NCBI RefSeq assembly: GCF_030345095.1
Contig: NZ_CP128360.1
Span: 1,674,001-1,738,000, forward strand
Direction of reading: 5' to 3'
Length of the DNA stretch: 64,000 nt
Origin: Solwaraspora sp. WMMA2056
GTDB taxonomy: Bacteria; Actinomycetota; Actinomycetes; Mycobacteriales; Micromonosporaceae
Below the pieces are notes generated by a model. It was not told where the DNA came from. It saw nothing but the letters and a program-made list of their open reading frames with translations, and did no database searches. The position numbers and the translations under genes were made by a program. Positions 1-8,242 of this stretch are shown here, in pieces (position 1 is the stretch's first letter; each line of letters opens with the position of its first letter).

Positions 1-651
1 TCCGGGCCGGTGCTGGCGGTGCTGGCGGTGGCGACGATGACGGTCGGCAACCTGGTGGCGCTGCGGCAGCGGCGGATGGTGCGGCTGCTGGCCTGGTCGT
101 CGATCGCGCAGGCCGGCTACATCCTGGTGCCGCTGGCGGCGGCCGCCGGGCTGGCCGGGCGGGGCGTCGAGGAGCGGGCGGTGGCGGTCGCGGCGGTCTT
201 CGCGTACACCGTTTTCTTCGTGGTGTTGGAGCTGGCGGCGTTCGCGGCGGTGGTGGCGTTGCGGCCGGCGGCCGGCGACGGCGGCACGATCGCCGAGTAC
301 GCGGGCGCTGCCCGGCGGCGGCCGTGGGTCGGTGCGGCGCTGGTGTTCGCGCTGATCGGGCTGGCGGGTCTGCCGCCCGGCCTGGCCGGCCTGTTCGCGA
401 AGGTGGCGGTGGTCCGGTCGCTGCTGGTCGGCGGGGCCGGAGTGTTGGCGTTGGTGGTGGCGGCGAACGCGGTGCTCGGCCTGGTCTACTACCTGCGGGT
501 CAGTGCCACGCTGTACGCCCGACCGGCAGTGATGCCGAGCGACGACGGCGCGCCGGCGTGGCCGGTCGCGGTGGCCCTGGCGGTGGCGACGATTGTGGCG
601 GTAGTGATCGGTTTCGCCCCGCAAGTGGTGTTTGACGTCGTCGCAGGCTGA
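1..651 (+). CDS. nuoN: NADH-quinone oxidoreductase subunit N, 3' part
   Basis: This is the C-terminal part of NuoN, an antiporter-like membrane subunit of respiratory complex I that takes part in proton pumping. The reading frame is open from base 1, so the gene begins upstream of the window and only about 216 residues are present. The stretch VGNLVALRQ-RRMVRLLAWSSIAQAGYIL matches the conserved helix with the SSIA(H/Q)AGY motif of NuoN. Several hydrophobic helices follow, and the protein ends in a hydrophobic tail at a TGA stop. As the last nuo gene it fits the end of a nuoA-N operon. htpX follows after about 126 bases. Family identity is firm; the missing N-terminus cannot be assessed. Confidence 0.9.
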   Translation, partial: SGPVLAVLAVATMTVGNLVALRQRRMVRLLAWSSIAQAGYILVPLAAAAGLAGRGVEERAVAVAAVFAYTVFFVVLELAAFAAVVALRPAAGDGGTIAEYAGAARRRPWVGAALVFALIGLAGLPPGLAGLFAKVAVVRSLLVGGAGVLALVVAANAVLGLVYYLRVSATLYARPAVMPSDDGAPAWPVAVALAVATIVAVVIGFAPQVVFDVVAG

Positions 652-673
652 CCGAAAACTTTGCCGCCGACTC

Positions 674-702
674 TTGATTCCCAGTCAACTCTCAGCTATT
701 GG
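674..702 (+). promoter_or_regulatory. Weak candidate promoter for htpX
   Basis: TTGATT (674-679), a 17-base spacer and TATTGG (697-702) lie in the nuoN-htpX gap. The -35 is good but the -10 is poor, so htpX may instead be read through from nuoN or use another start. Confidence 0.25.
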
Positions 703-777
703 CGGATGGATCGCGGGTATCTGGACGTTGCACCTGCCGTGGGGTCTTACCGACGACCCGGTGGAGAAGGAGTCAAC

Positions 778-1653
778 GTGCACAGCCACCACAACGGTCT
801 CAAGACGGCAGCCCTGCTCGGCCTGCTCACCGCCATGATCCTCGGCGTGGGCTACTGGTTCGGCGGCAGCGGCGGCCTGATCATCGCCGTCGGCGTCTCG
901 CTGGCGATGAACGCCGGCACCTACTTCTGGTCCGACAAGATCGCGCTGCGGTCGATGCGGGCCCGGCCCGTCAGCGAAGCGGAGTTCCCGGCGCTCTACC
1001 AGATGGTCCGCGAGCTGGCGGTCGAGGCCGGCCAGCCGATGCCCCGGCTGTACGTCAGCCCGACCATGCAGCCGAACGCCTTCGCGACCGGCCGCAACCC
1101 GGCCAACGCCGCGGTCTGCGTCACCCAGGGGATCGTGCAGATCCTCGACTACCGCGAACTGCGCGGCGTCATCGGTCACGAACTGTCCCACGTCTACAAC
1201 CGCGACATTCTGATCTCCAGCGTCGCGGCGTCGCTCGCCGGCATCGTCACCATGCTGGCGCACCTGGCGTGGTTCCTGCCGTTCGGTGGCGGGGACGACG
1301 AGGAGGGCGCCAACCCGTTGGCGCTGCTCGGCATGCTGATCCTCGGCCCCCTGGCCGCGTCGATCATCCAGCTGGCGATCAGCCGCAACCGCGAGTACCA
1401 GGCGGACGCGTCCGGCGCCGCCCTGACCCGCGACCCGCTCGCGCTGGCCAGCGCCCTGCGCAAGATTCACATGGGTACGCAACGGATGCCGTTGCCGGCC
1501 GAGGGCCAGCTCGCCAGCTCGGCCCACCTGATGATCGACAACCCGCTGCGCAAGGGCGGGTTCGCCGCGCTGTTCTCCACCCACCCGCCGATGGAGCAGC
1601 GGGTTGCCCGGCTGGAGCAGCTGGCGTACGCCGGTCCGGTGTCGCGCCGCTGA
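778..1653 (+). CDS. htpX: HtpX-type zinc metalloprotease (M48 family)
   Basis: Membrane-bound zinc endopeptidase of the HtpX/Ste24 type, thought to help remove damaged membrane proteins. The GTG start at 778 is chosen because GGAGAAGGAG (763-772) precedes it and the protein then begins VHSHHNGLK, as actinobacterial HtpX proteins do; upstream in-frame starts lack a ribosome binding site. The product is 291 residues, normal for the family. Two N-terminal hydrophobic segments come first. The zinc motif HELSH is in VIGHELSHVYNRD, two more membrane segments follow, and the third ligand lies in the SRNREYQADASGA motif. It stands between nuoN and an MFS gene and probably forms its own unit, since two strong hairpins follow it. 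Confidence 0.93.
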   Translation: MHSHHNGLKTAALLGLLTAMILGVGYWFGGSGGLIIAVGVSLAMNAGTYFWSDKIALRSMRARPVSEAEFPALYQMVRELAVEAGQPMPRLYVSPTMQPNAFATGRNPANAAVCVTQGIVQILDYRELRGVIGHELSHVYNRDILISSVAASLAGIVTMLAHLAWFLPFGGGDDEEGANPLALLGMLILGPLAASIIQLAISRNREYQADASGAALTRDPLALASALRKIHMGTQRMPLPAEGQLASSAHLMIDNPLRKGGFAALFSTHPPMEQRVARLEQLAYAGPVSRR

Positions 1654-1711
1654 CACCGCCCCACGCGCCGGCCTGGTCGAGCCGGTCGCTGACCGCTCTC
1701 TGTGATCGGAT

Positions 1712-1748
1712 TCGCACCCCTGGCCGAGGAAATCGGCTGGGGGTGCGA
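1712..1748 (+). terminator. Hairpin after htpX
   Basis: A 9-bp perfect outer stem (1712-1720 with 1740-1748) encloses an inner GCCGA/TCGGC stem. There is no T-run. It lies about 60 bases after the htpX stop and is a likely terminator. Confidence 0.5.
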
Positions 1749-1786
1749 CCGGTTCGGCGTTAGGGTCGGCAGGTCGACCACCCGTT

Positions 1787-1814
1787 ACCTGTGGTCGGCC
1801 CGCCGACCACAGGT
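1787..1814. promoter_or_regulatory. 12-bp perfect inverted repeat upstream of the MFS gene
   Basis: ACCTGTGGTCGG (1787-1798) is repeated inverted at 1803-1814 around a 4-base centre, 42 bases before the MFS start codon. It could be a second terminator for htpX or an operator for the transporter; the sequence alone does not decide. Confidence 0.45.
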
Positions 1815-1855
1815 TTCACCGCCGTCGGTGCCACCCGCAACACTGAGGAGGCCCG

Positions 1856-3160
1856 GTGGGCGGGCTACGTAAATACGCCGAAGTCTGGCGGATCCCCGGC
1901 GGCCCCACCCTGCTGCTGGCCGGCGTCATCGGCCGACTCAGCATCGGCATGACCCCGCTCGCCCTGCTCCTGGCGATCAGCGACGTCACCGGAAAATACT
2001 CCCTCGCCGCCGTCGCCGGCGGCATCTATGCCGTCGCCGGTGCGGTCGTCAGCCCGGTCGCCGGACGCCTCGCCGACCGGTTCGGCCCCACCCCGGTGCT
2101 GCTGACCACCGGCATCGCGCACCCAGTTGCCCTGGTCGGCCTGCTGTTCACCATCCGTGCCGACGCCCCGATCCTGCTGCTGTACGCGATGGCCGGCCTC
2201 GCCGGCGCCAGCTATCCGCCGCTGAGCGCCGCCATCCGGGGCGCCTGGACCCACCTGACCGACCCGGCCAGCGGCCGGTACGCACTGCGTAACACCGCGC
2301 TCGCCGCCGAGACGACCATCTTCGAGTTCGTCTTCGTGATCGGCCCACTGCTGGTCGCCGCCTCGGTGGTGCTCGCCGACGCCTCCGCCGCGCTGCTCGC
2401 CGCCGCCGTACTGACCCTGGCCGGCACCACCGCCGTGGCCCTCGGCACCGCCATGCGCTCCTGGCGGCCGCAGCCCACCGGCACCCACACCCGAGGGCTC
2501 GGCCCGCTGCGGGTACCCGGCTTTCCGGCGCTGCTGCTCTGTGTCGCCGGTCTCGGCATCGCGTTCGGCACCGCCGGGGTCGCCGTACCGGCGTACGTGA
2601 CCGCGCACGCCGCATCTGCGGCGTCCTCCGCTGCCGCTGCCGCCTCAGCTGACGACGGTGGCCGGCTGGCCGGGATCCTGCTGGCCATCTGGGCGATCGG
2701 CAGCGCCTCCGGGGGCATCTACTTCGGCACCCGCCGGCCGGCCCTCGACGCCACCCGCCAGTTCGCCTGGTTGCTCGCTGCCGTCGCTGCCAGCTTCATC
2801 GTGTACGCCGTGATGCCGCACCCGTTGGCGTTGGGCGTGGCACTGGTGCTCGGCGGCGCGGTGATCGCCCCGGCCCTGACCGTCGAGAACACGATGGTCG
2901 GCCGGATCGCCCCGGTCGGCATGCTGAACGAGGCGTACACCTGGGTCGCCACGATGGCGGTCGGGTTCAGCGCGGCCGGCGGCGCGGTCGCCGGGGTGCT
3001 CGTCGACGGGCGAGGCGGGCCGCCAGCGGCGTTCCTGTTCGCCGGCGCCGCCGTCGCGGTGGCGGCGGCGGTCGCCGCCTGGCCGGCCGGGCCGATCCGC
3101 CGGGCTGAAACACGCTCGGCGGCCGACCCCGACCGGGTGCTGCTGAGCGAGACGGTCTGA
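1856..3160 (+). CDS. MFS transporter
   Basis: Integral membrane permease of the major facilitator superfamily; the substrate is unknown. The GTG start at 1856 follows GAGGAG (1845-1850). The 434-residue product has about twelve hydrophobic segments. A loop after helix 2, with the residues [14 protein letters not shown], matches the MFS motif A pattern G-x-L-[AS]-D-R-x-G. The central cytoplasmic loop carries an Ala/Ser-rich insert ([18 protein letters not shown], near residues 248-266). The N-terminus [14 protein letters not shown] resembles a group of actinobacterial MFS proteins of undefined function. It sits alone between a 12-bp inverted repeat and a GC-rich tandem repeat. No specificity residue can be named. 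Confidence 0.88.
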   Translation: MGGLRKYAEVWRIPGGPTLLLAGVIGRLSIGMTPLALLLAISDVTGKYSLAAVAGGIYAVAGAVVSPVAGRLADRFGPTPVLLTTGIAHPVALVGLLFTIRADAPILLLYAMAGLAGASYPPLSAAIRGAWTHLTDPASGRYALRNTALAAETTIFEFVFVIGPLLVAASVVLADASAALLAAAVLTLAGTTAVALGTAMRSWRPQPTGTHTRGLGPLRVPGFPALLLCVAGLGIAFGTAGVAVPAYVTAHAASAASSAAAAASADDGGRLAGILLAIWAIGSASGGIYFGTRRPALDATRQFAWLLAAVAASFIVYAVMPHPLALGVALVLGGAVIAPALTVENTMVGRIAPVGMLNEAYTWVATMAVGFSAAGGAVAGVLVDGRGGPPAAFLFAGAAVAVAAAVAAWPAGPIRRAETRSAADPDRVLLSETV

Positions 3161-3172
3161 CCATCCCGGTCT

Positions 3173-3220
3173 GATGCGGCCCCGGCCGGATGCGGCCCCG
3201 GCCGGATGCGGCCCCGGGCA
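3173..3220. repeat. 16-bp tandem repeat (2 perfect copies plus a partial one)
   Basis: Unit GATGCGGCCCCGGCCG occurs at 3173-3188 and 3189-3204, with a degraded third copy at 3205-3220. It fills the space between the convergent ends of the MFS gene and yajQ and can fold, so it may also act as a bidirectional terminator. Confidence 0.75.
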
Positions 3221-3251
3221 GCGGCCCGGCCCGTCGTCAGCCGGCCTCAGC

Positions 3252-3746
3252 TCACCGGTAGTTGGTGAACTGCAGGGCGATGCCGAAGTCCTCCGCCTTG
3301 AGCAGCGCGATCACGGCCTGCAGGTCGTCGCGCTTCTTGCCGGTCACCCGCAGCTGGTCGCCCTGGATCTGCGCCTGGACGCCCTTGGGCCCCTCGTCGC
3401 GGATCTTCTTGCTGATCGCCTTGGCCTTGTCGGACTCGATACCCTGGATGATCTTGCAGTCGATCTTGTAGACCTTGCCGGACGACCGTGCGTCACCGGC
3501 GTCCAGCGACTTCAGCGAGATGTTCCGCTTGACCAGCTTCTCCTTGAAGACCTCCAGGCTGGCCTTGACCCGCTCCTCGGTCTCCGCCTGCAGGGAGACC
3601 GCCTCCTCGCCGGCCCAGGCGATCTCCGCCCCGGTGCCACGGAAGTCGAAGCGGGTGGCCAGCTCCTTCTCGGTCTGCCGGAGGGCGTTGTCGATCTCCT
3701 GCCGGTCGACCTTGCTGACGATGTCGAACGACGGGTTGGCTGCCAT
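3252..3746 (-). CDS. yajQ: YajQ family cyclic-di-GMP/nucleotide-binding protein
   Basis: Soluble protein of the YajQ (UPF0234) family. Some members bind c-di-GMP and act with transcription factors, and the fold resembles two ferredoxin-like domains. The 164-residue length is typical. The N-terminus [16 protein letters not shown] and the segment [12 protein letters not shown] are signature stretches, and the C-terminus ends [11 protein letters not shown] as in the family. It reads from 3746 down to 3252 and is convergent with the MFS gene. Its start lies about 150 bases from tRNA-Tyr on the other strand. Family assignment is firm. The ligand is inferred from relatives, but it is of interest because a GGDEF-EAL protein is encoded less than 2 kb away. 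Confidence 0.92.
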   Translation of the reverse strand: MAANPSFDIVSKVDRQEIDNALRQTEKELATRFDFRGTGAEIAWAGEEAVSLQAETEERVKASLEVFKEKLVKRNISLKSLDAGDARSSGKVYKIDCKIIQGIESDKAKAISKKIRDEGPKGVQAQIQGDQLRVTGKKRDDLQAVIALLKAEDFGIALQFTNYR

Positions 3747-3894
3747 GATGATCTGCTCCTGCCAGTGCGGGTCTGGACGGTGGCTCGGACGTGGCCGAGC
3801 GGTGGACTCCCGCCGACCGTACCCGGTTGCGGGAACGCCCGGTGATGCCGCTATCCTTTCCTGCGTTGCCTCGCGCGCCGAGGCGGCACGCCCT

Positions 3895-3978
3895 GGCGGG
3901 TTGCCCGAGCGGCCAATGGGAGCGGACTGTAAATCCGTCGCGAAAGCTACAGAGGTTCGAATCCTCTACCCGCCACCA
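3895..3978 (+). tRNA. tRNA-Tyr (anticodon GTA)
   Basis: Class II tRNA with a long variable arm. The acceptor GGCGGGT (3895-3901) pairs with ACCCGCC (3968-3974), the anticodon GTA is at 3929-3931, the T-arm is AGAGGTTCGAATCCTCT, and the discriminator A is followed by an encoded CCA (3976-3978). tRNA genes with encoded 3' ends are common integration sites, which matters because of the recombinase relic just downstream. Confidence 0.97.
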
Positions 3979-3985
3979 GGCGCAC

Positions 3986-4025
3986 CAACAGCCCTTGACC
4001 TGCACCAACAGGTCAAGGGCTGTTG
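3986..4025 (+). terminator. 16-bp perfect hairpin after tRNA-Tyr
   Basis: The left arm 3986-4001 pairs perfectly with 4010-4025 around an 8-base loop. It lies 8 bases after the tRNA and is followed by TCG rather than a T-run. It is a probable terminator for the tRNA gene. Confidence 0.75.
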
Positions 4026-4130
4026 TCGTACGGGCAGGAGTCCCGTCCCGCCCGGTCTCGCCACTTCCAGCCGTCAGCGGCGTTCACGGGTGCAAGTCGG
4101 TCCCGTTCTTGGACCGGCGAGGCAGCCGGA

Positions 4131-4232
4131 AGGCCATGGATGGCGTCGCGGGTCCTGGCCCGGGTGTACGCGGACTGCGTCGACGGCGGGGACGACGGCA
4201 TGAACGACAAGATCGCCAACGTGCTCGGATGA
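4131..4232 (+). pseudogene. Relic of a tyrosine recombinase (integrase) C-terminus
   Basis: The last 33 codons before the TGA at 4230 read RPWMASRVLARVYADCVDG, then GDDGMNDKIANVLG. This resembles the C-terminal tail of actinobacterial phage or plasmid integrases, which have the pattern W-A-G-H-S-V-x-V-L-L-R-V-Y-A-K-C-x-D-G around and after the catalytic Tyr. The catalytic R-H-R-Y core is absent: the frame upstream (from 4023) shows no integrase similarity, and the GHS box is degraded to MAS. The position about 150 bases after tRNA-Tyr fits an element once integrated at that tRNA and since lost. The match is judged by eye over a short stretch, so confidence is moderate. Confidence 0.5.
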
Positions 4233-4247
4233 TGCGCGTGCGTCGCC

Positions 4248-4487
4248 GTGTCACACTCCGGTTGGGCCCGCAACGCTCGGTATCGCGGCGGCCTGATCCC
4301 GGCCGCTGTCGTCGCGTGTGCCACCTGGAGCGCAACCTTCGCCGGCTTCTCCGAGGTGCCGTCGCTCTATCAGGGCGGTATGTCGGTGCTTGCCGCCCTC
4401 CTGGCAGGTTGGGTGCACTGGTTCAGTGGCTCGAACGAGGACCGCCACGGGCGGCGGTACGTCGGGTCGTCTCAAAAAAAGACCTAG
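4248..4487 (+). CDS. Small hypothetical membrane protein
   Basis: A possible GTG-started reading frame of 79 codons beginning 15 bases after the recombinase relic. It has two hydrophobic segments, LIPAAVVACATWSATFAG and GGMSVLAALLAGWVHWF, and a polar tail (NEDRHGRRYVGSSQKKT). No family is recognised and there is no good ribosome binding site. A run of seven A (4474-4480) lies inside its 3' end. It may be real cargo of a vanished element, or a chance frame in GC-rich DNA. Confidence 0.3.
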   Translation: MSHSGWARNARYRGGLIPAAVVACATWSATFAGFSEVPSLYQGGMSVLAALLAGWVHWFSGSNEDRHGRRYVGSSQKKT

Positions 4488-5278
4488 CAATTTGCTACGT
4501 CGCAGATTCACTATCGGCGGGTGACCGGCTCGGGTGGGTCGTCCGCCGTGGGCGGATGGTGGGCGAGACTGCAAGGACTGCACAGGTCGGCCCGGCGGGG
4601 AGGCGGAGCACCAGGTCGTGACCCTGGGGGCCTCCCGGTGAGCTGGGGACCTGGCCGGTGAGCTGGGGACCTGGCTGGTGCCAGCGCGGCGTGGCAGGTC
4701 CACGTAATCCGCTGGGATGCTGGGGGCGGAGTGCCGGTTTCGGGCTCATCGTGCCGTTCGGGCTGCGATTTCCGAACCGACGAGTAGCCGCCGTCACCGA
4801 GCTGTAACCGAAAGAGCCCCTGCTGAGTTGCCCCTAGGGCTTAGCGTCGAGAACTGGCGACGGGGCGTGTCGATGGTGCCACTGGTCCGGGCTGCGTACC
4901 TGCATCTCAGTTAATAGTCGTATAAATTACGTGATAAATACTTCTTTTACTGAATCGGATTAAATCCGACATGTCGGTCGACGCAAAGTGCTCACTTCCC
5001 TTGACTCTGCCACCGTTTACGGTACTGATCGTGGCAATGCCGTGACGTCCACGCCAACCCGGAGTTATCTACCAGCGGCCGGCCTGACCTGCGACGGGAC
5101 GAATGCCCCCGAGGAAAGCCGCCGCTAAGGTTCTCCTCGTCCGATTGGCTAGGATGGGCGGTGCTGAAGGTGCAGGCCGACCGCGTCAACCTACCCTTGG
5201 TGCCGTCCGGTGTGGCACCATCAGTCTCTGCCCCCTCAATCGCGTAAGTCATTCGCCTCCTGGACGGGAGTCTGTAAC
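4488..5278. other. Non-coding accessory stretch with an AT-rich patch
   Basis: No convincing gene is seen here. The stretch holds a 20-bp tandem duplication (4635-4674), and an unusually AT-rich patch at about 4911-4970 containing a TCGGAT-TAA-ATCCGA hairpin. It also has a possible promoter TTGACT (5001-5006) with TACTGA (5023-5028), and a 7-bp hairpin (5198-5204 with 5214-5220) upstream of the peptide gene. The local drop in GC suggests foreign or decayed DNA. Confidence 0.5.
4635..4674. repeat. 20-bp tandem direct repeat, two copies
   Basis: CCGGTGAGCTGGGGACCTGG occurs at 4635-4654 and again, identical, at 4655-4674. No gene is obvious across it. Confidence 0.85.
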
Positions 5279-5494
5279 ATGCGTGGACACACGATGGGCC
5301 GCCGGCTCGGCAGGGTCGTCGCGGTCGTCGCACTAGGGATTGCTGTCTCGTTCACCACGGGGACCGCCGCCCAGGCCGCTTACGCCTGGGTCACGGTCGG
5401 TGACGAAGTGCCGGTGGTCTTGCCGGTGGACAAGCCTGACTACAACGACTCGATCGATGCGCCGGTCTCGCTCTACGACTTCAGTTGGAACTGA
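5279..5494 (+). CDS. Putative secreted small peptide (71 aa precursor)
   Basis: The ATG at 5279 follows GGACGGGAG (5262-5270) at good spacing. The precursor opens MRGHTMGRRLGRVV, continues with a hydrophobic core (AVVALGIAVSF) and ends the signal peptide at an AQA site before AYAW. The predicted mature peptide is about 38 residues, acidic and without cysteine (…VPVVLPVDKPDYNDSIDAP…YDFSWN). The stop lies 26 bases before the GTG of the GGDEF-EAL gene, so the two are probably cotranscribed. No family is recognised. A signal peptide with a clean AXA site, a good ribosome binding site and operon-like spacing support a real gene. A role as a sensed or signalling peptide is speculation. Confidence 0.6.
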   Translation: MRGHTMGRRLGRVVAVVALGIAVSFTTGTAAQAAYAWVTVGDEVPVVLPVDKPDYNDSIDAPVSLYDFSWN

Positions 5495-5520
5495 ACTGGA
5501 CCTGACATCGAGGGAGTCGA

Positions 5521-8046
5521 GTGCCTAGGCCACAGGCTGCGGGGCGGCATTCGTCGGAGCGGGCGTGGTACGTAACCGGCCCGCTCGCTCTGACGGCGGT
5601 CCTTATTTCTGTGGCCATAGGCCTCAGTCACCCGGCCCCAACCGGTGACTGGCTTCTCGGGCTCCTTTTTCTCGGGCTGTTCGTCGCTGCGCACGCGACA
5701 CTCGTTCTCTTCGAGGTGCGTCGGCAGTCGTTCACCCTGAACATCGGTGAGATTCCGTTTCTTCTGGGGCTGTTCTTTCTCCCGCCACTGACCTTGATTA
5801 TCGGGCGCGTCATCGCGGCGGTCATTGGCCACATGATGCGCCGGCAGCCGCCCGTCAAGTTGTGGTTCAACGTGGCGAACGTCGCTGCGGGAACATCGAT
5901 CGCCACGGCGATTGTCGTGAACGCCAGAGTGCTCGAAGCGGCGCAGCCGCACACCTGGCTGACGCTGGTGGGCGCGATGGCGGCCAACCAGGTCATCACG
6001 CTGGTGGCCGTCCTCGTGGTCATCACGCTGGTGCAGGGGCGGCTCTCCACAAGGGAGATCACCACCACCAGTGTCCCCGGCCTCATCGTCGCGTTCATCA
6101 ACACCACGTTCGGCCTGGTGGTCCTGATCCTGCTCGCCCAGAGCCAGTGGGCGCTGGTGCTGCTGGTCGCCCTGATCACCTCCTTCGTGCTGGCGTACCG
6201 CTCCTATGCCCAGTCGCTGCGCCAGAATCGGACCCTGTCCGAGATCTATGCGTTGACCAGGGCGATCGCCGACACTCCGCACGATGGCACCATCTCCGAT
6301 GTCCTGCTCAAACGGGTCCGCGAGGTCCTGCAGGCCGAGTACGCGACGCTGTGGTTGCCGAAACAGGGCCGCTATCCGGAGGTGCTGCTCTCCGCGACCG
6401 CGGACGGGCAGGGGCTGGTCGACACGGCCGGCGCGCCGCACGTCCTGCGGGAACACGTGTTCGCCACCGGCGCGTCGCTCGCCGTCGGCGGGAAGTTCGG
6501 CGACAGTCAGTTCGGTGACGCGCTGCGGGAATGGGGGACCAGGAACGCGGTCGTCGTGCCATTGCGGGCCGGTTCGTTGGTGATCGGCTGCCTCGAGGTC
6601 AGTGGCCGGCTCGGCGACTCCGCGCATTTCCTGCCGGGCGACGTGACGCTGCTGGAGGCCATCGCCGGGCACGCCGCGGTCGCGGTGGAGAACTCCCGGC
6701 TGGTCGACCGGCTGCGCTACGACGCGGCCCACGACGGGTTGACCCGGCTGGCCAACCGTCGTCGGCTGACCGCGGCCCTCGACGAGTCGGTGGCCATCCG
6801 CGCACCGGGTGAGGTCGTCGCGGTCCTGCTCTTCGACGTCGACGGTCTGCGCCAGGTCAACGAGTCCCTCGGGCACGCCGCCGGGGACAAGGTCCTCGTC
6901 GAGGTCGCCCGTCGGCTGCGGGCACACGTGCCGTCGTCGGCTCTGATCGGCCGCAGCGGCGGCGACGAGTTCGTCGTCACGCTCCGGATGGAGAGCATCG
7001 AGGCGGCCGTACAGCTGGCCACCGAGCTGCGTGACCAGATCCGCGACCAGATGGTCTTCGGCGCCCTGACCCTGGACGTCGACACCGTCGCCGGGGTGGC
7101 GGTGCATCCGGACCACGGCAGTGACGCGGCGACGCTGCTGCAGCGGGCGGACCTGGCGGCGACGGCGGCGAAGTCCATCCCCGGCGGGGTCCAGCTGTTC
7201 AACCCGGCACTGGAGTCCCGGTCGGTCCGCCGGCTCGGGCTCGCCGGCGACCTTCGGACGGCGCTGGACGAGGCGCAGCTGGAGGTCTACTACCAGCCGA
7301 AGGTGACGCTGCACGGCCGCCGGTTGGTCGGCGTCGAGTGTCTGACCCGCTGGGAGCATCCGACGCACGGGTCGGTCGCGCCGGAGGATTTCGTGGCGGT
7401 CGCCGAACACACCGGCCAGCTCGGCCGGCTGACCGAGTTCGTGCTGCGGGAAGGGCTGCGGCGCAGCCGGGAGTGGCAGATCGGCCAGCAGCCACTGCCG
7501 GTGGCGGTGAACCTCTCTGCCCGGACCCTGACCGATCCGGAGTTCCCGGAGCTGGTCCGGGCGTTGCTCGAGGAGCAGCAGGTCTCGCCGGAGCTGTTGA
7601 CCCTGGAGATCGCCGAGGCGGGGGTGCTCGACGGCACCGACCGTCCGATGCCTTCCCTGCGTCGGCTGCGTGACCTGGGGGTACGCCTGTCGGTGGACGA
7701 CTTCGGCACCGGCTACACGTCGTTGGCGCATCTGCGGCGGCTGCCGGTGCACGAGGTCAAGGTCGACCGTTCGTTCGTCCAGGGGATGGCGACCGACCCC
7801 GGCGACCTGGCCATCGTGAACGCGGTGGTGACCCTGTCGCAGCAGTTCGGGCTGACCGTGGTCGCCGAGGGTGTGGAGAGCGAGCTGACGCTGGAGCTGC
7901 TGCAGGACATCGGCTGCCAGGTCGGCCAGGGGTTCCTGTTCAGCCGGCCGCTGCCGTACGAGCGGTTGGCCGCCTGGTACGAGGCCCAGGCGGACCCGGA
8001 GACGCTGCAGTCCAGCGAGGTCCGTCGGCTGCGGGCCGTGCCCTGA
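5521..8046 (+). CDS. Membrane GAF-GGDEF-EAL cyclic-di-GMP enzyme
   Basis: An 841-residue protein likely to make and/or break c-di-GMP. The GTG start at 5521 follows AGGGAG (5511-5516). About residues 15-235 form a hydrophobic multi-helix sensor region like MASE-type domains. A GAF domain follows (about 245-395), then GGDEF (about 405-560) with an intact SGGDEF loop but no RxxD inhibitory site at the expected spacing. EAL follows (about 570-825). In EAL the name motif reads ECL (GVECLTRW), while NLSA, EIAE, DDFGTGYTSLAHL, KVDRSFV and VAEGVES are retained. The ECL change is conservative, so phosphodiesterase activity remains likely. It follows the secreted peptide gene by 26 bases. The net enzymatic direction cannot be told from sequence. 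Confidence 0.93.
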   Translation: MPRPQAAGRHSSERAWYVTGPLALTAVLISVAIGLSHPAPTGDWLLGLLFLGLFVAAHATLVLFEVRRQSFTLNIGEIPFLLGLFFLPPLTLIIGRVIAAVIGHMMRRQPPVKLWFNVANVAAGTSIATAIVVNARVLEAAQPHTWLTLVGAMAANQVITLVAVLVVITLVQGRLSTREITTTSVPGLIVAFINTTFGLVVLILLAQSQWALVLLVALITSFVLAYRSYAQSLRQNRTLSEIYALTRAIADTPHDGTISDVLLKRVREVLQAEYATLWLPKQGRYPEVLLSATADGQGLVDTAGAPHVLREHVFATGASLAVGGKFGDSQFGDALREWGTRNAVVVPLRAGSLVIGCLEVSGRLGDSAHFLPGDVTLLEAIAGHAAVAVENSRLVDRLRYDAAHDGLTRLANRRRLTAALDESVAIRAPGEVVAVLLFDVDGLRQVNESLGHAAGDKVLVEVARRLRAHVPSSALIGRSGGDEFVVTLRMESIEAAVQLATELRDQIRDQMVFGALTLDVDTVAGVAVHPDHGSDAATLLQRADLAATAAKSIPGGVQLFNPALESRSVRRLGLAGDLRTALDEAQLEVYYQPKVTLHGRRLVGVECLTRWEHPTHGSVAPEDFVAVAEHTGQLGRLTEFVLREGLRRSREWQIGQQPLPVAVNLSARTLTDPEFPELVRALLEEQQVSPELLTLEIAEAGVLDGTDRPMPSLRRLRDLGVRLSVDDFGTGYTSLAHLRRLPVHEVKVDRSFVQGMATDPGDLAIVNAVVTLSQQFGLTVVAEGVESELTLELLQDIGCQVGQGFLFSRPLPYERLAAWYEAQADPETLQSSEVRRLRAVP

Positions 8047-8076
8047 CCTGCAGATCCGGGTACGGGGGGAGCTGAT

Positions 8077-8105
8077 TTCACCTGGCGGTCGGGTACGTGT
8101 ACTCT
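8077..8105 (+). promoter_or_regulatory. Promoter for the tRNA-Thr/tRNA-Met unit
   Basis: TTCACC (8077-8082), 17 bases, TACTCT (8100-8105). The start point would fall about 8112, some 33 bases before the first tRNA. Confidence 0.65.
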
Positions 8106-8144
8106 TACCCGTGCGCATCCGCCCCCTGGGGCGGTGTGTGGCAG

Positions 8145-8217
8145 GCCCCCTTAGCTCAGTCGGCAGAGCGTCTCCATGGTAAGGAGAAGGTCTACGGTTC
8201 GATTCCGTAAGGGGGCT
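8145..8217 (+). tRNA. tRNA-Thr (anticodon GGT)
   Basis: The acceptor GCCCCCT (8145-8151) pairs with AGGGGGC (8210-8216). The D-arm is GCTC/GAGC, and the anticodon GGT (8178-8180) is in loop ATGGTAA. The T-arm is ACGGTTCGATTCCGT, the discriminator is T, and no CCA is encoded. Confidence 0.97.
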
Positions 8218-8242
8218 CAGTGGGTTCCGTTGGACCCGTCAC

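Noticed and set aside
4965-5000. A GACGCAAAG string upstream of the c-di-GMP enzyme, reminiscent of the GEMM c-di-GMP riboswitch core.
   Set aside because: The other GEMM features (the conserved GGCAAACC-type segment, paired P1b and the receptor helix) are not seen, and a promoter-like TTGACT lies downstream of it.
5473-8118. An 881-codon minus-strand frame opposite the GGDEF-EAL gene.
   Set aside because: It has no domain, is Arg/Gln/Asp-rich as antisense frames are here, and the plus-strand gene is certain.
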